Shown: positions 15,329-22,937, numbered from the stretch's first letter. The stretch is 53,838 nucleotides of DNA from SVFI01 sp045588655 (GCA_045588655.1 JAZNEP010000013.1:1-53838); one strand, 5' to 3'. The notes: generated by a model not told the origin, from the sequence alone. Numbers and translations: made by a program.

Positions 15329-16621
15329 ATGAAGCAGGACATGATAGTAATTCTCGATTTAGGAAGTACAGAAAACACAGTAGTAGCTCGTCAGATTCGT
15401 GACATGGGTGTTTACAGTGAGATTCATCCGCATGATATCACACCGGAAGAGCTTGCAGCACTTCAGAATGTAAAAGGTATCATTTTAAATGGTGGTGAAA
15501 ATCGTATCGTAGACGGACAGGCTGTAGATGTATCACCTTCCATTTATGAATGTGGTTATCCGGTTATGGCAATTGATCACCCGACAGCAAAATGTGAAAA
15601 ACAGTATGATACTATTCCGGCAGAAGATGTGATTAAGGCATTTGTATTTGACGAATGTAAAGCAGAAGCTAACTGGAATATGAAAAACTTTATCGAAGAT
15701 CAGGTCGAACTGGTTCGTCGTCAGGTAGGAGATAAGAAAGTTCTCCTTGCATTATCCGGCGGTGTAGATTCATCTGTTGTTGCAGCCTTACTTTTAAAAG
15801 CAATCGGACAGCAGCTTGTATGTGTTCATGTAAATCATGGTCTCATGCGTAAAAACGAGTCAGAAAACGTAGTGGACGTTTTCCGTAACCAGTTAAATGC
15901 TAACCTTATATATGTAGATGCTACAGATCGTTTCCTTGGAAAGCTTGAAAATGTAGCAGATCCGGAAGAAAAACGTAAAATTATCGGTGGCGAATTCATT
16001 CGTGTGTTTGAAGAAGAAGCCCGTAAATTAGAAGGAATCGATTTCCTTGGACAGGGAACCATCTACCCAGATATCATTGAATCCGGTACTAAGACAGCCA
16101 AATGTGTAAAATCACACCACAATGTAGGCGGTCTTCCGGAAGATCTTCAGTTCGAGCTTGTTGAGCCACTTGCACAGCTCTTCAAAGATGAAGTTCGTGC
16201 TTGCGGTGTTGAGCTTGGTCTCCCAGCTGAAATGGTATATCGTCAGCCATTCCCGGGACCTGGTCTTGGCGTTCGTTGTCTCGGAGCAATCACACGTGAC
16301 CGTCTTGAAGCACTGCGTGAATCAGATGCAATCCTTCGTGAAGAGTTTGCAAAAGCAGGTCTTGATAAAAAGGTATGGCAGTACTTTACAGTAGTACCTG
16401 ATTTTAAAGCGGTTGGTGTTCGTGACAACGCAAGAAGCATGGGTTACATGGTAGTTATCCGTGCGGTCAACACCATCGATGCTATGACAGCAACCATCGA
16501 AAGACTCGATTACGATTTCCTTGAGAAAGTAGTGGATCGTATCACAGCAGAAGTTCCTAGCGTAAACAGAGTTTGCTACGAGCTGACGAAAAAGCCGGTT
16601 GCTACGATTGAGTTTGAATAA
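15329..16621 (+). CDS. guaA: GMP synthase with truncated glutaminase domain
   Basis: The enzyme aminates XMP to GMP. This copy has 430 residues, where two-domain GuaA usually has about 510-520. The ATP pyrophosphatase domain is intact: P-loop LSGGVDSSV (142-150), VHVNHGLMRKNE, GTIYPDIIES, and RQPFPGPGLGVR. The N-terminal glutamine amidotransferase keeps its first strands (ILDLGSTENTVVARQIRDMG, IILNGGENRI), but after GYPVMAID (77-84) the protein jumps to FVFDECKAEANWNMKNFIED, losing about 90 residues including the catalytic Cys and the His-Glu pair. It should be unable to hydrolyse glutamine and would need free ammonia or a separate glutaminase. The start follows GGAGGAG. Confidence 0.93.
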   Translation: MKQDMIVILDLGSTENTVVARQIRDMGVYSEIHPHDITPEELAALQNVKGIILNGGENRIVDGQAVDVSPSIYECGYPVMAIDHPTAKCEKQYDTIPAEDVIKAFVFDECKAEANWNMKNFIEDQVELVRRQVGDKKVLLALSGGVDSSVVAALLLKAIGQQLVCVHVNHGLMRKNESENVVDVFRNQLNANLIYVDATDRFLGKLENVADPEEKRKIIGGEFIRVFEEEARKLEGIDFLGQGTIYPDIIESGTKTAKCVKSHHNVGGLPEDLQFELVEPLAQLFKDEVRACGVELGLPAEMVYRQPFPGPGLGVRCLGAITRDRLEALRESDAILREEFAKAGLDKKVWQYFTVVPDFKAVGVRDNARSMGYMVVIRAVNTIDAMTATIERLDYDFLEKVVDRITAEVPSVNRVCYELTKKPVATIEFE

Positions 16622-16649
16622 ATAAAATTTAACACAGAGTATTTTATAT

Positions 16650-16684
16650 GGCAGGTAATCGTTGGGATTACCTGTCATTTTTAT
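16650..16684 (+). terminator. Terminator of guaA
   Basis: GGCAGGTAATC (16650-16660) pairs with GATTACCTGTC (16666-16676), one G-U pair, then ATTTTTAT. Confidence 0.85.
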
Positions 16685-16835
16685 ATTATTTTTTGATGAT
16701 AAATTTGTAAAGCGAAATGTTGCCATTTGATATGAAGGTATGTAAAAAAATCGAATGTATGTACGCGTTTTTATTGAAGAAACAAAATGAAGAGAGTATA
16801 ATAATTTATAAAATAGTAACTAAAGTATAGTAAAT

Positions 16836-16858
16836 CTCGCACTAATGGTGCGAGAAAT
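16836..16858 (+). repeat. Palindrome copy 1 at the DUF1016 gene start
   Basis: CTCGCAC-taatg-GTGCGAG forms a perfect dyad, and the 23-nt segment matches 17160-17182 inside the same gene at 21 of 23 positions by hand alignment. The last ATG of the segment lies just ahead of the chosen start at 16869. Confidence 0.75.
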
Positions 16859-16868
16859 GGAGATAGGT

Positions 16869-17891
16869 ATGGAAAATAACGAAATTGTGGGATATGAACC
16901 TTTAGTGAATGATCTAAAGCAATTAATTCAAAAAAAGCAATATTATGTTTTGCGAATGATTAACTCTGAAACTATAAATTTGTATTGGGAAATCGGTGAA
17001 GAAATTTATAGACAACAACAAGAAAATGGTTGGGGAAAATCCATAGTTCAAGTGTTATCAAATGAGTTGCAAAAAGAATTTCCGGGAGCAAAGGGTTATT
17101 CAGCAGCCAATTTGTGGAGAATGCGTAACTTCTATTTAACTTACCGTGAGTCTGAAAAACTCGCACCACTGGTGCGAGAAATTAGCTGGAGCAACAATGT
17201 TGTCATTATGGAAAAATGCAAAGATGACTTACAGAGGGAATTTTATATTCAAATGACAAAACGTTACGGTTGGACAAAGCGTGTACTGATCAATTTTGTA
17301 GAAGCACAAACATATGAAAAATATTTGCTGAATCAGACCAATTTTGATTTGACACTACCAGCAGAGCGAAGAGTACAAGCAAAGTTAGCTGTTAAGGATG
17401 AATATACTTTTGATTTTGCTGAATTGTCACCGGAATATTCAGAGCATGAGTTGGAAATGCAGTTAGTTAATAATGTCAGAGCTTTTTTAATTGAAATGGG
17501 TGGGGACTTTACTTTCATAGGTAATCAGTATCATATGGTTGTAGGAAGTCGGGATTTATATATTGACCTGTTGCTTTTTCATAGACGGCTTAGAAGTTTG
17601 GTAGCTATTGAATTAAAAATAGGCGAATTTGAAGCTGAATATGCTGGTAAAATGCAGTTGTATTTGACTGCGTTGGATGAGCAGGTTAAGTTACCGGATG
17701 AAAATCCATCTATTGGTATTATTATTTGTAAGAGTAAGGATAAAACCTATGTGGAATATGCATTGAAGCAAGCCAGTGCCCCGATAGGTGTTGCTACATA
17801 TCAGTTGCGGAATACATTGCCGGAGGATATGAAGGCGATGTTACCGGAACCGGAGGACATTGTGAAACGGTTGAGAATTTTTGAAGAGTAG
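16869..17891 (+). CDS. DUF1016 (YhcG-like) PD-(D/E)XK nuclease-family protein
   Basis: The 340-residue protein has the two family parts. An N-terminal helical domain carries YWEIGEEI, GWGKSIVQVLSNELQKEFPG and NLWRMRNFY. A C-terminal PD-(D/E)XK-like domain carries RDLYIDLLLFHRRLRSLVAIELKIGEF, with the D..ELK core at about residues 225-250, followed by YAGKMQLYLTALDE. YhcG-type proteins are found near restriction and other defence genes and are assumed to act on nucleic acid. In-frame ATGs at 16845 and 16857 are alternatives; 16869 is chosen for the GGAGATAGG just ahead. It is the first gene of the AT-rich island after guaA. A 23-nt palindrome repeats at its start and inside it. Confidence 0.8.
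   Translation: MENNEIVGYEPLVNDLKQLIQKKQYYVLRMINSETINLYWEIGEEIYRQQQENGWGKSIVQVLSNELQKEFPGAKGYSAANLWRMRNFYLTYRESEKLAPLVREISWSNNVVIMEKCKDDLQREFYIQMTKRYGWTKRVLINFVEAQTYEKYLLNQTNFDLTLPAERRVQAKLAVKDEYTFDFAELSPEYSEHELEMQLVNNVRAFLIEMGGDFTFIGNQYHMVVGSRDLYIDLLLFHRRLRSLVAIELKIGEFEAEYAGKMQLYLTALDEQVKLPDENPSIGIIICKSKDKTYVEYALKQASAPIGVATYQLRNTLPEDMKAMLPEPEDIVKRLRIFEE
17160..17182 (+). repeat. Palindrome copy 2 inside the DUF1016 gene
   Basis: CTCGCACC-ACT-GGTGCGAG is a perfect 8-bp dyad within the coding region, encoding the LAPLVREI segment. It matches the copy at 16836-16858 with two differences. Confidence 0.75.
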
Positions 17892-17998
17892 GTTGAAGGG
17901 GAAATGTGTAATGATAGATAGTGAGAGGTTTCTTATAAGTACTGGATAAACGCAAAGTATAAGAAATTAAATAAAAGTTGACCATGATTTATATATAC

Positions 17999-18027
17999 TT
18001 GCAATAAAGGCGAATGATAAATATAAT
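17999..18027 (+). promoter_or_regulatory. Promoter of the DUF5343/HEPN pair
   Basis: TTGCAA (17999-18004), 17 nt, TATAAT (18022-18027). This leaves a leader of about 125 nt before the DUF5343 start. The rest of the gap 17892-18158 is AT-rich with nothing else recognised. Confidence 0.65.
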
Positions 18028-18158
18028 TTATAGTAATATATGGTAAAACGAAATTAGTAAGTTCAAATAATAAAGGAACCTATTTTTTATACCACTATAA
18101 TCAAAAAATGATACTTATATCTTTGATGTAAATATATTTTATAAAGGGAGGTATGCGG

Positions 18159-18800
18159 ATGTCGTTACCAACAAGTTATATGACCGGTAGTTTTGCAAAA
18201 ATACCCCAGTATTTTGATACAATGTTAACAGCAAAGGCACCGGACAAGTTTACTGCTAAATTTATGGCAGATTTAGGTTTTACAAGTTCTAATGATAGAC
18301 AGTTTGTTAATGTACTTAAAGCAATAGGTTTTTTGGATGAAGCGGGAACACCTACAGAAAGGTATTTTAAATTTCTTGACCAAAGTTTTTCAAAACTAAT
18401 GGTGGCAGAAGGTATTAAAGAAGCATATGCGGATTTATTTGCGTTGAATATTTCTGCTAATAAAATGACAAAAACTGAGGTTGAGGGTAAGTTTAAAACA
18501 TTGACTAATGGTTCCAAGGAAAATGCCACAATCAGTTATATGGCCAGTACTTTTATTAATCTTTGTGGGTATGCTGATTGGACAGAGCCTCAAGTGTTGG
18601 AGTCTAAAATAGATGAAAAAGATAATGATATAGAACATAAAATGATTGCAAATGATACGGAGGATTCTAAGCAGTATAATCAGCAGAGAAATGGATTTGA
18701 TTTAAATTATGATATACATATTCATTTACCTGCAACTCGCGATCAGGCTGTTTATGATGCATTATTTGCAAGTTTGGCAAAGCATATTCCGCTTAAATAA
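18159..18800 (+). CDS. DUF5343 domain protein, first gene of HEPN pair
   Basis: The 213-residue protein begins SLPTSYMTGSFAKIPQYFDTML, followed by APDKFTAKFMADLGF and FVNVLKAIGFLDE..PTERYFKFLD, the pattern I associate with DUF5343 (winged-helix-like, linked to defence and toxin neighbourhoods). The C-terminal part (FDLNYDIHIHLPATRDQAVYDALFASL) looks like a separate small domain. The start at 18159 gives 7-nt spacing to GGGAGG; the in-frame ATG at 18153 is too close. The HEPN gene follows after 10 nt. It may be a regulatory or antitoxin-like partner of the HEPN protein; this is inference from the pairing. Confidence 0.7.
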   Translation: MSLPTSYMTGSFAKIPQYFDTMLTAKAPDKFTAKFMADLGFTSSNDRQFVNVLKAIGFLDEAGTPTERYFKFLDQSFSKLMVAEGIKEAYADLFALNISANKMTKTEVEGKFKTLTNGSKENATISYMASTFINLCGYADWTEPQVLESKIDEKDNDIEHKMIANDTEDSKQYNQQRNGFDLNYDIHIHLPATRDQAVYDALFASLAKHIPLK

Positions 18801-18810
18801 GGTGATACGG

Positions 18811-19404
18811 ATGAAAACAGATTTATATTCATTTGCATTTAGAGGATTACTAGCAGAGGAGGCATTGGATAAGGTCGGTCATAAAAGATATATTGCTGAA
18901 GAAGCATTTTTCTCCGAAGAGCTAGCAAAAAAACTTCACTTTGACGAAATAGATGCAAAATATGTTGAACAGTCAAAGACTATGATTACTGTATTTGCAA
19001 CAATAACTGCCTTTGAAAATGCTACTAGGGAATTTGTATACACAACATTACTGGGAGCCTATGGGGATGAGTGGTGGAGCAAAGGTGTTCAAACAGGAAT
19101 ACGTGAGAAAGCATTATCGCGTAGAGAATCAGAGACAAAAGTAAAATGGCACGTAAATCGTGGTGATATGATGATGTCATATTTGGAATTTGGGGATTTG
19201 CCGAAAATTATTTGCTCTCAAGGAAATTGGCAGCATTTTGAACCTTATTTTGGATTTTCTAATGCACAAGAATGGATAAAAACTACATTTGATGCGGTAG
19301 AAAAATCGCGGAATGTAATAATGCATAGTGGAGTGTTAGATGAGTTGGATATTGCTCGTGTTGGTATGAATATAATTGATTGGTTGCATCAAATTAATGC
19401 GTAA
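18811..19404 (+). CDS. Swt1-type HEPN domain protein (putative RNase)
   Basis: The 197-residue helical protein carries TVFATITAFENATREFVYTTLLG in the middle and EKSRNVIMHSGVL near the end. The latter is the HEPN R-x4-H motif (R-NVIM-H), the active site of many toxin and defence RNases; the overall pattern resembles the Swt1-type HEPN group. The start at 18811 is preceded by AAGGTGA. It is co-transcribed with the DUF5343 gene 10 nt upstream. Its codon use is AT-rich like the rest of the island. An 82-bp repeat starts 15 nt after its stop. It could equally be a non-catalytic HEPN scaffold. Confidence 0.72.
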   Translation: MKTDLYSFAFRGLLAEEALDKVGHKRYIAEEAFFSEELAKKLHFDEIDAKYVEQSKTMITVFATITAFENATREFVYTTLLGAYGDEWWSKGVQTGIREKALSRRESETKVKWHVNRGDMMMSYLEFGDLPKIICSQGNWQHFEPYFGFSNAQEWIKTTFDAVEKSRNVIMHSGVLDELDIARVGMNIIDWLHQINA

Positions 19405-19419
19405 ATAGTATGGAACTGT

Positions 19420-19501
19420 GGCAACAATTTGACAACAGAAGATTAGTAAGTGAAGATGAAATGTGCAAATGAAGTAAAATGTTGGCAGATTTCAAGCAAA
19501 A
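19420..19501 (+). repeat. 82-bp direct repeat, copy 1
   Basis: This copy matches 20417-20498 at 69 of 82 positions by hand alignment with no gaps. It opens with GGCAACA / GACAACA spaced 11 bp apart and ends in GGCAGATTTCAA. It lies 15 nt after the HEPN stop codon. Confidence 0.82.
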
Positions 19502-19614
19502 GTATATAATTTATTATATATGGTAAGTGATTTGTAAAATTGCTTATTGTATTTAATATTTTGTAAATATTTTTATTTAGGTTCCAAGAGATAAAGTCTA
19601 AGAAGGTAAAAATT

Positions 19615-20415
19615 ATGTTTGAAAAAAAGAAAAGTTCTGTAGATGAGTTACAAGAAAAAGAAACTGATGTGATGGATATTTTAAGTAAAATGCTTGAATT
19701 AGAGAAAGAGAAGCATAAAGTAAGTCCGATAAAGATAACAGTATGTGTTGTTGGTGGGATTGGAACTGTTATGTTTGTTGGTTTGCTATGTTACAGGTTA
19801 GTAAAGACAGACTTTTCTTTTGATAGTATATTATCTACTTTATTGGCTTTCTTTTCTATTTTTATCTCAATATTCTTCTATTTTAAAGCAGATGAGACGA
19901 GTACAAATTTTTATAAATCGTCATATGATATTATGAAAGATGTATCGGTTACATTAGGAAAAATTGAGGAACGATTTGGCGAAAAGCTTAATAGTTTGAA
20001 TGATAAAATATCTCACCTAGATAATATAAGTTCAGAAAAGTCTGAAGAGATTAAGGAACAAAAAGATGATAAGGACAAAATTATTAACGAGTTAATGGAT
20101 AAAGCTCATTTAGACGAAGAAGAAAAGAAAAAGTACAGACAACAATTAGAAGATAGTGAGCGTCAAATTGAGATTTTAAAAAGGGAACAATTCATAGCTC
20201 GAAGAGAGGCTGACCGTTTACGCTTAAAAATGGAATCGGAGGAGTTACAAGATAGATGGGAACCAAACAATAAAGTGCTAAGGTCGCTTTTAAATGGGGA
20301 AAAAAGTAATCTTTCGATAGCAACAATAAGAAGATTAATTAGATTAGGATATTTAGATGATGACGGAAACGTAAATGAAGATAAAATTATTAATACATTA
20401 GCAATGAGAAGATAA
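19615..20415 (+). CDS. Membrane-anchored coiled-coil protein, unknown function
   Basis: A 266-residue protein I do not recognise. After a charged N-terminus, two membrane helices (about residues 44-64, ITVCVVGGIGTVMFVGLLCY, and 72-94, ILSTLLAFFSIFISIFFYF) form a hairpin. A long coiled coil rich in E and K follows (about 120-215), then a C-terminal module (LSIATIRRLIRLGYLDDDGNVNEDKIINTLA, 235-264) with helix-turn-helix-like spacing. The ribosome site is AGAAGG. It is the only gene between the two 82-bp repeats, which makes it a cassette. A membrane-anchored sensor or effector of the neighbouring HEPN pair is possible but unproven. Confidence 0.65.
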   Translation: MFEKKKSSVDELQEKETDVMDILSKMLELEKEKHKVSPIKITVCVVGGIGTVMFVGLLCYRLVKTDFSFDSILSTLLAFFSIFISIFFYFKADETSTNFYKSSYDIMKDVSVTLGKIEERFGEKLNSLNDKISHLDNISSEKSEEIKEQKDDKDKIINELMDKAHLDEEEKKKYRQQLEDSERQIEILKREQFIARREADRLRLKMESEELQDRWEPNNKVLRSLLNGEKSNLSIATIRRLIRLGYLDDDGNVNEDKIINTLAMRR

Positions 20416-20416
20416 T

Positions 20417-20498
20417 GGCAACACTTTGGCAACAGAAAATCAGTAAGCCAAAATAAAATGTGCAAATGAGGTAAAATATCGGCAGATTTCAAATAAAA
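20417..20498 (+). repeat. 82-bp direct repeat, copy 2
   Basis: Second copy of the repeat at 19420-19501, starting 1 nt after the stop of the coiled-coil gene. It opens with two GGCAACA motifs 11 bp apart (20417-20423 and 20428-20434). Confidence 0.82.
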
Positions 20499-20595
20499 CT
20501 TAAACAAAATAGTTTAAGTCAAAGCAACAACTTGCCGAGTTCGAGTAGTAGGAAAACGCTGGAGAAGCCGAAAACACTGAGTTTTTTGGAGGCGT

Positions 20596-20638
20596 GGTTG
20601 CAAATTGGTTGCAAAAATGTGTTATCATTTTGTTATCA
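20596..20638 (+). repeat. 11-bp-period direct motif pairs, possible recombinase site
   Basis: GGTTGCAAA occurs at 20596-20604 and 20607-20615, and TGTTATCA at 20620-20627 and 20631-20638, each pair with an 11-bp period (one helical turn). The same spacing occurs in the 82-bp repeats upstream. Such spaced repeats are typical of recombinase or regulator arm sites. The rest of the gap 20499-20815 holds a hairpin and a promoter. Confidence 0.55.
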
Positions 20639-20664
20639 GAGTTATATGAATATGTTTATTTTGA

Positions 20665-20695
20665 GTGCCGCAGAGGAATCTGCGGCATTCTTTGT
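20665..20695 (+). terminator. Hairpin terminator at island end
   Basis: GTGCCGCAGA (20665-20674) pairs with TCTGCGGCAT (20680-20689), followed by TCTTTG. Confidence 0.65.
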
Positions 20696-20763
20696 ATAGA
20701 TTTTTCTAAACAGAGGTGAGTGAAAATTCGCTCCGCGGTTGAATTTATTCTCAGATGTTTACT

Positions 20764-20792
20764 GCGACAAGGTGAAAAATATTTAGTATAAT
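20764..20792 (+). promoter_or_regulatory. Promoter of XRE-methyltransferase gene
   Basis: GCGACA (20764-20769), 17 nt, TATAAT (20787-20792), about 24 nt upstream of the start codon. The -35 matches TTGACA at four positions. Confidence 0.5.
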
Positions 20793-20815
20793 GTAGGTGT
20801 CAGGAGGTACTAGAG

Positions 20816-21931
20816 ATGAAAAAGATTAATTTACGTATTTCGGAATTGAGACGCAAAAAGAAAATAACACAGCAGGAGTTAGCTGATGTTGTAGGCGTTT
20901 CATTTCAGACAATTAGTAAATGGGAAAATGGAAGTGTAATGCCTGATATTACATACTTACCTATGCTTGCTGAGTATTTTGAGGTGTCTGTAGACCAGTT
21001 AATAGGAATAGTACCATTAAGTGAAGAAACATATAGTGCAAGCAAGACAGGTACAAAAGAGTTCTGGGAACAGAAATTAGAGTACCTTCTTAGAACTAGA
21101 AATAATATGTGGAATAGTGACTATATGGAGTTCTTAATTACAAAGGTTTGGAAGATAGATAAGCCTGTTAAAGTGTTGGATTGTGGTTGTGGTTTTGGAT
21201 TTTTAGGGTTGCTTATGATCCCTTTTTTACCTAAGGGAAGTACTTACACAGGAATAGACATGGTAGATAATTTGATAGAAACAGGACATAAGTTATTCTC
21301 TGCCAATGGATTGCAAGGAGAGTTTATACATACAGATGTTTATGAATATAATGAAGAAGAAAGTTTTGATATTGTAATATGTCAGGCGGTACTTCGGCAT
21401 TTAGATTCTCCGGAAAGCTTCTTAAAGAAGATGATTGGTTTTGCAAAGCCGGGAGCTTATATTATTTGCATTGATTCCAATAGAGAATTTGAGTGCGACG
21501 GACTATATATAGATGGAATGGACTATTTCAGACTGTGTGAGCATGAAGGAATGGATAAGCATTGGAGGGCAGAACTAGAGCAACAGGGAAGAGATTATGC
21601 GGCTGCAATCCGAAATGCGCATATGATGAGAAAATTGGGACTCAGAGAAGTGGATGTCAGGATGAATGACAGAGTAGATTTTGTTACTCCACAGAGAGCA
21701 GACTATGAGCAACGGAAGCAGGATTTTGTGGAATATAATGACTGGAATCGTGGTTTGAGTAGAGAACAAAAGGAAAAAACGATTCAACATCTTTTGACGC
21801 ATGGAATGACAAGGAAAGAGGCAACAGATTTTTGTGACCGGAATGTGGAAATAGCTACTTACTTTCAAGAACATCCGGAAGCGGGTTATACATTTGTGAA
21901 AGGAACGATGATATCATATGGAAAAAAATAG
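20816..21931 (+). CDS. XRE regulator fused to SAM-dependent methyltransferase
   Basis: The 371-residue protein joins two domains. Residues 1-62 are an XRE helix-turn-helix (KKKITQQELADVVGVSFQTI, then SKWENG, then YFEVSVDQLIGI). Residues about 75-250 are a class I methyltransferase with the SAM motif VLDCGCGFGFLG, the acidic strand end GIDMVD and the motif-IV region DIVICQAVLRHL. The C-terminal part (AAIRNAHMMRKLGLREVDV) resembles UbiE-like small-molecule methyltransferases. AGGAGG lies 8 nt upstream. The fusion suggests a regulator that methylates or senses a small molecule, but the substrate is unknown. It overlaps the HAD gene by 14 nt. A MerR-methyltransferase fusion lies at 35669-36850. 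Confidence 0.85.
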   Translation: MKKINLRISELRRKKKITQQELADVVGVSFQTISKWENGSVMPDITYLPMLAEYFEVSVDQLIGIVPLSEETYSASKTGTKEFWEQKLEYLLRTRNNMWNSDYMEFLITKVWKIDKPVKVLDCGCGFGFLGLLMIPFLPKGSTYTGIDMVDNLIETGHKLFSANGLQGEFIHTDVYEYNEEESFDIVICQAVLRHLDSPESFLKKMIGFAKPGAYIICIDSNREFECDGLYIDGMDYFRLCEHEGMDKHWRAELEQQGRDYAAAIRNAHMMRKLGLREVDVRMNDRVDFVTPQRADYEQRKQDFVEYNDWNRGLSREQKEKTIQHLLTHGMTRKEATDFCDRNVEIATYFQEHPEAGYTFVKGTMISYGKK

Positions 21932-22541
21932 AATCTTATTGATTGATATGTATGGAGTAATTATTAAGGAGAGTAAGGGGTATTTTATTCCATATACATT
22001 TGAACGCTTCGATTACCCAGAGCATGAAAGGTTAAAGAAAGCCTTTCGGGAGGAGCGATGCTTTACAAGAGCCCAATTGGGTGAATTAACAAATGCTGAA
22101 TTTCTTTCCTATTTGGGCTATGCTTTCCCGAAGGAAACGATGGAGGATTATTTGGGAAACTATCTCACATTGGATGAGATGTTTATTGACTTTGCCGGAA
22201 AATACAGTGAGATTTATGATCTGTGCTTGTTATCAAATGATGTTTTGGAATGGAGCGAATATTTGACTGAGCATTATCAGATAAATGGATATTTTAAAGA
22301 AAAAATTGTCAGTGGACAAGTACATCTGCGTAAGCCTGACAAGGAAATATTTCTATATACACTACAGAAATTAGGTTGTGAGCCAGAACAGTGTGTTTTT
22401 GTAGATAACAGTGTAAAGAATCTGCTTGTTGCGCAGGAGCTTGGAATTCAAACCATACTGTTTAATCGGGATGGCGAAGAATATGATGGCAGGGTAGTGA
22501 ATGATTTCGAAGAATTGGCGGAAATGCTACAATGCGTGTAA
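21918..22541 (+). CDS. HAD family hydrolase
   Basis: The 207-residue protein has the HAD order: LLIDMYGVI with the nucleophile Asp (the usual second Asp of DxD is Tyr, which some family members also lack), an alpha-helical cap, LLSND (motif II), HLRKPDKEIF (motif III Lys) and CVFVDNSVKNLLVA (motif IV). It is probably a small-molecule phosphatase. It overlaps the XRE-methyltransferase gene by 14 nt, so both are translated from one message and may serve the same metabolite. Confidence 0.85.
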   Translation: MEKNRILLIDMYGVIIKESKGYFIPYTFERFDYPEHERLKKAFREERCFTRAQLGELTNAEFLSYLGYAFPKETMEDYLGNYLTLDEMFIDFAGKYSEIYDLCLLSNDVLEWSEYLTEHYQINGYFKEKIVSGQVHLRKPDKEIFLYTLQKLGCEPEQCVFVDNSVKNLLVAQELGIQTILFNRDGEEYDGRVVNDFEELAEMLQCV

Positions 22542-22560
22542 AAGTGTGCGGTGAAGATTT

Positions 22561-22695
22561 ATGTGTAAAATACTATGCTCAACGGGAGCATTGATTGGAA
22601 AACCAAATAACAGAGATTACAAATTATTAGAAACATTGTCAAAGCAGCTGACCTGTGACAGTTTTAAATTTATTAGAAATGCGATGTGTAATTGA
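22561..22695 (+). pseudogene. 5' remnant of a sugar-phosphate isomerase/epimerase gene
   Basis: Forty-four residues beginning MCKILCSTGALIGKPNNRDY are then cut by a stop. The STGALIG.PN.RD text is typical of the start of xylose-isomerase-like TIM-barrel proteins, which are about 250-300 residues long. Only the first strand and helix remain, so this is a gene remnant. Confidence 0.6.
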
Positions 22696-22712
22696 ATTAA
22701 GTAGTAAAGAAG

Positions 22713-22766
22713 CATATCCACGAATAGAACGATAGCAATAAAGGTTCTAAGTGGATATGTTTTTTC
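22713..22766 (+). terminator. Strong terminator between remnants
   Basis: CATATCCAC (22713-22721) pairs with GTGGATATG (22751-22759), an inner TAGAAC/GTTCTA pair extends the structure, and six T follow. Confidence 0.8.
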
Positions 22767-22784
22767 TTGACCTTACCCTTGGTA

Positions 22785-22859
22785 CAAGGTTTATATCAGG
22801 ATTTCTTTAACGACCCAGAGGCTGAAAAATATGACCTGGAAGTGTATACAAAATTATAA
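22785..22859 (+). pseudogene. 3' remnant of an unidentified gene
   Basis: A frame ending in QGLYQDFFNDPEAEKYDLEV then YTKL and a stop at 22857-22859 looks like the C-terminus of a soluble protein, without a start or upstream domain. It lies just after the terminator, so the body of the gene has been lost. Parent family not identified. Confidence 0.4.
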
Positions 22860-22937
22860 TCTATTCCACGAATTGTCTTGAAATAATAAAAAAGCAAGAG
22901 TATAATACGGAACAATATACTTAGAAAGGATATCAGT

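Noticed and set aside
16609..16624. Duplicate of the guaA 3' end as island attachment site
   Set aside because: I looked for a second copy of the GATTGAGTTTGAATAA text downstream and saw none by eye, so the insertion boundary is unproven.
20521..20700. Short protein across 20527-20700 (frame with KTLEKPKTLSFLEAWLQ)
   Set aside because: No start with a ribosome site; the frame covers the 11-bp motif pairs and a terminator, so it is more likely intergenic.
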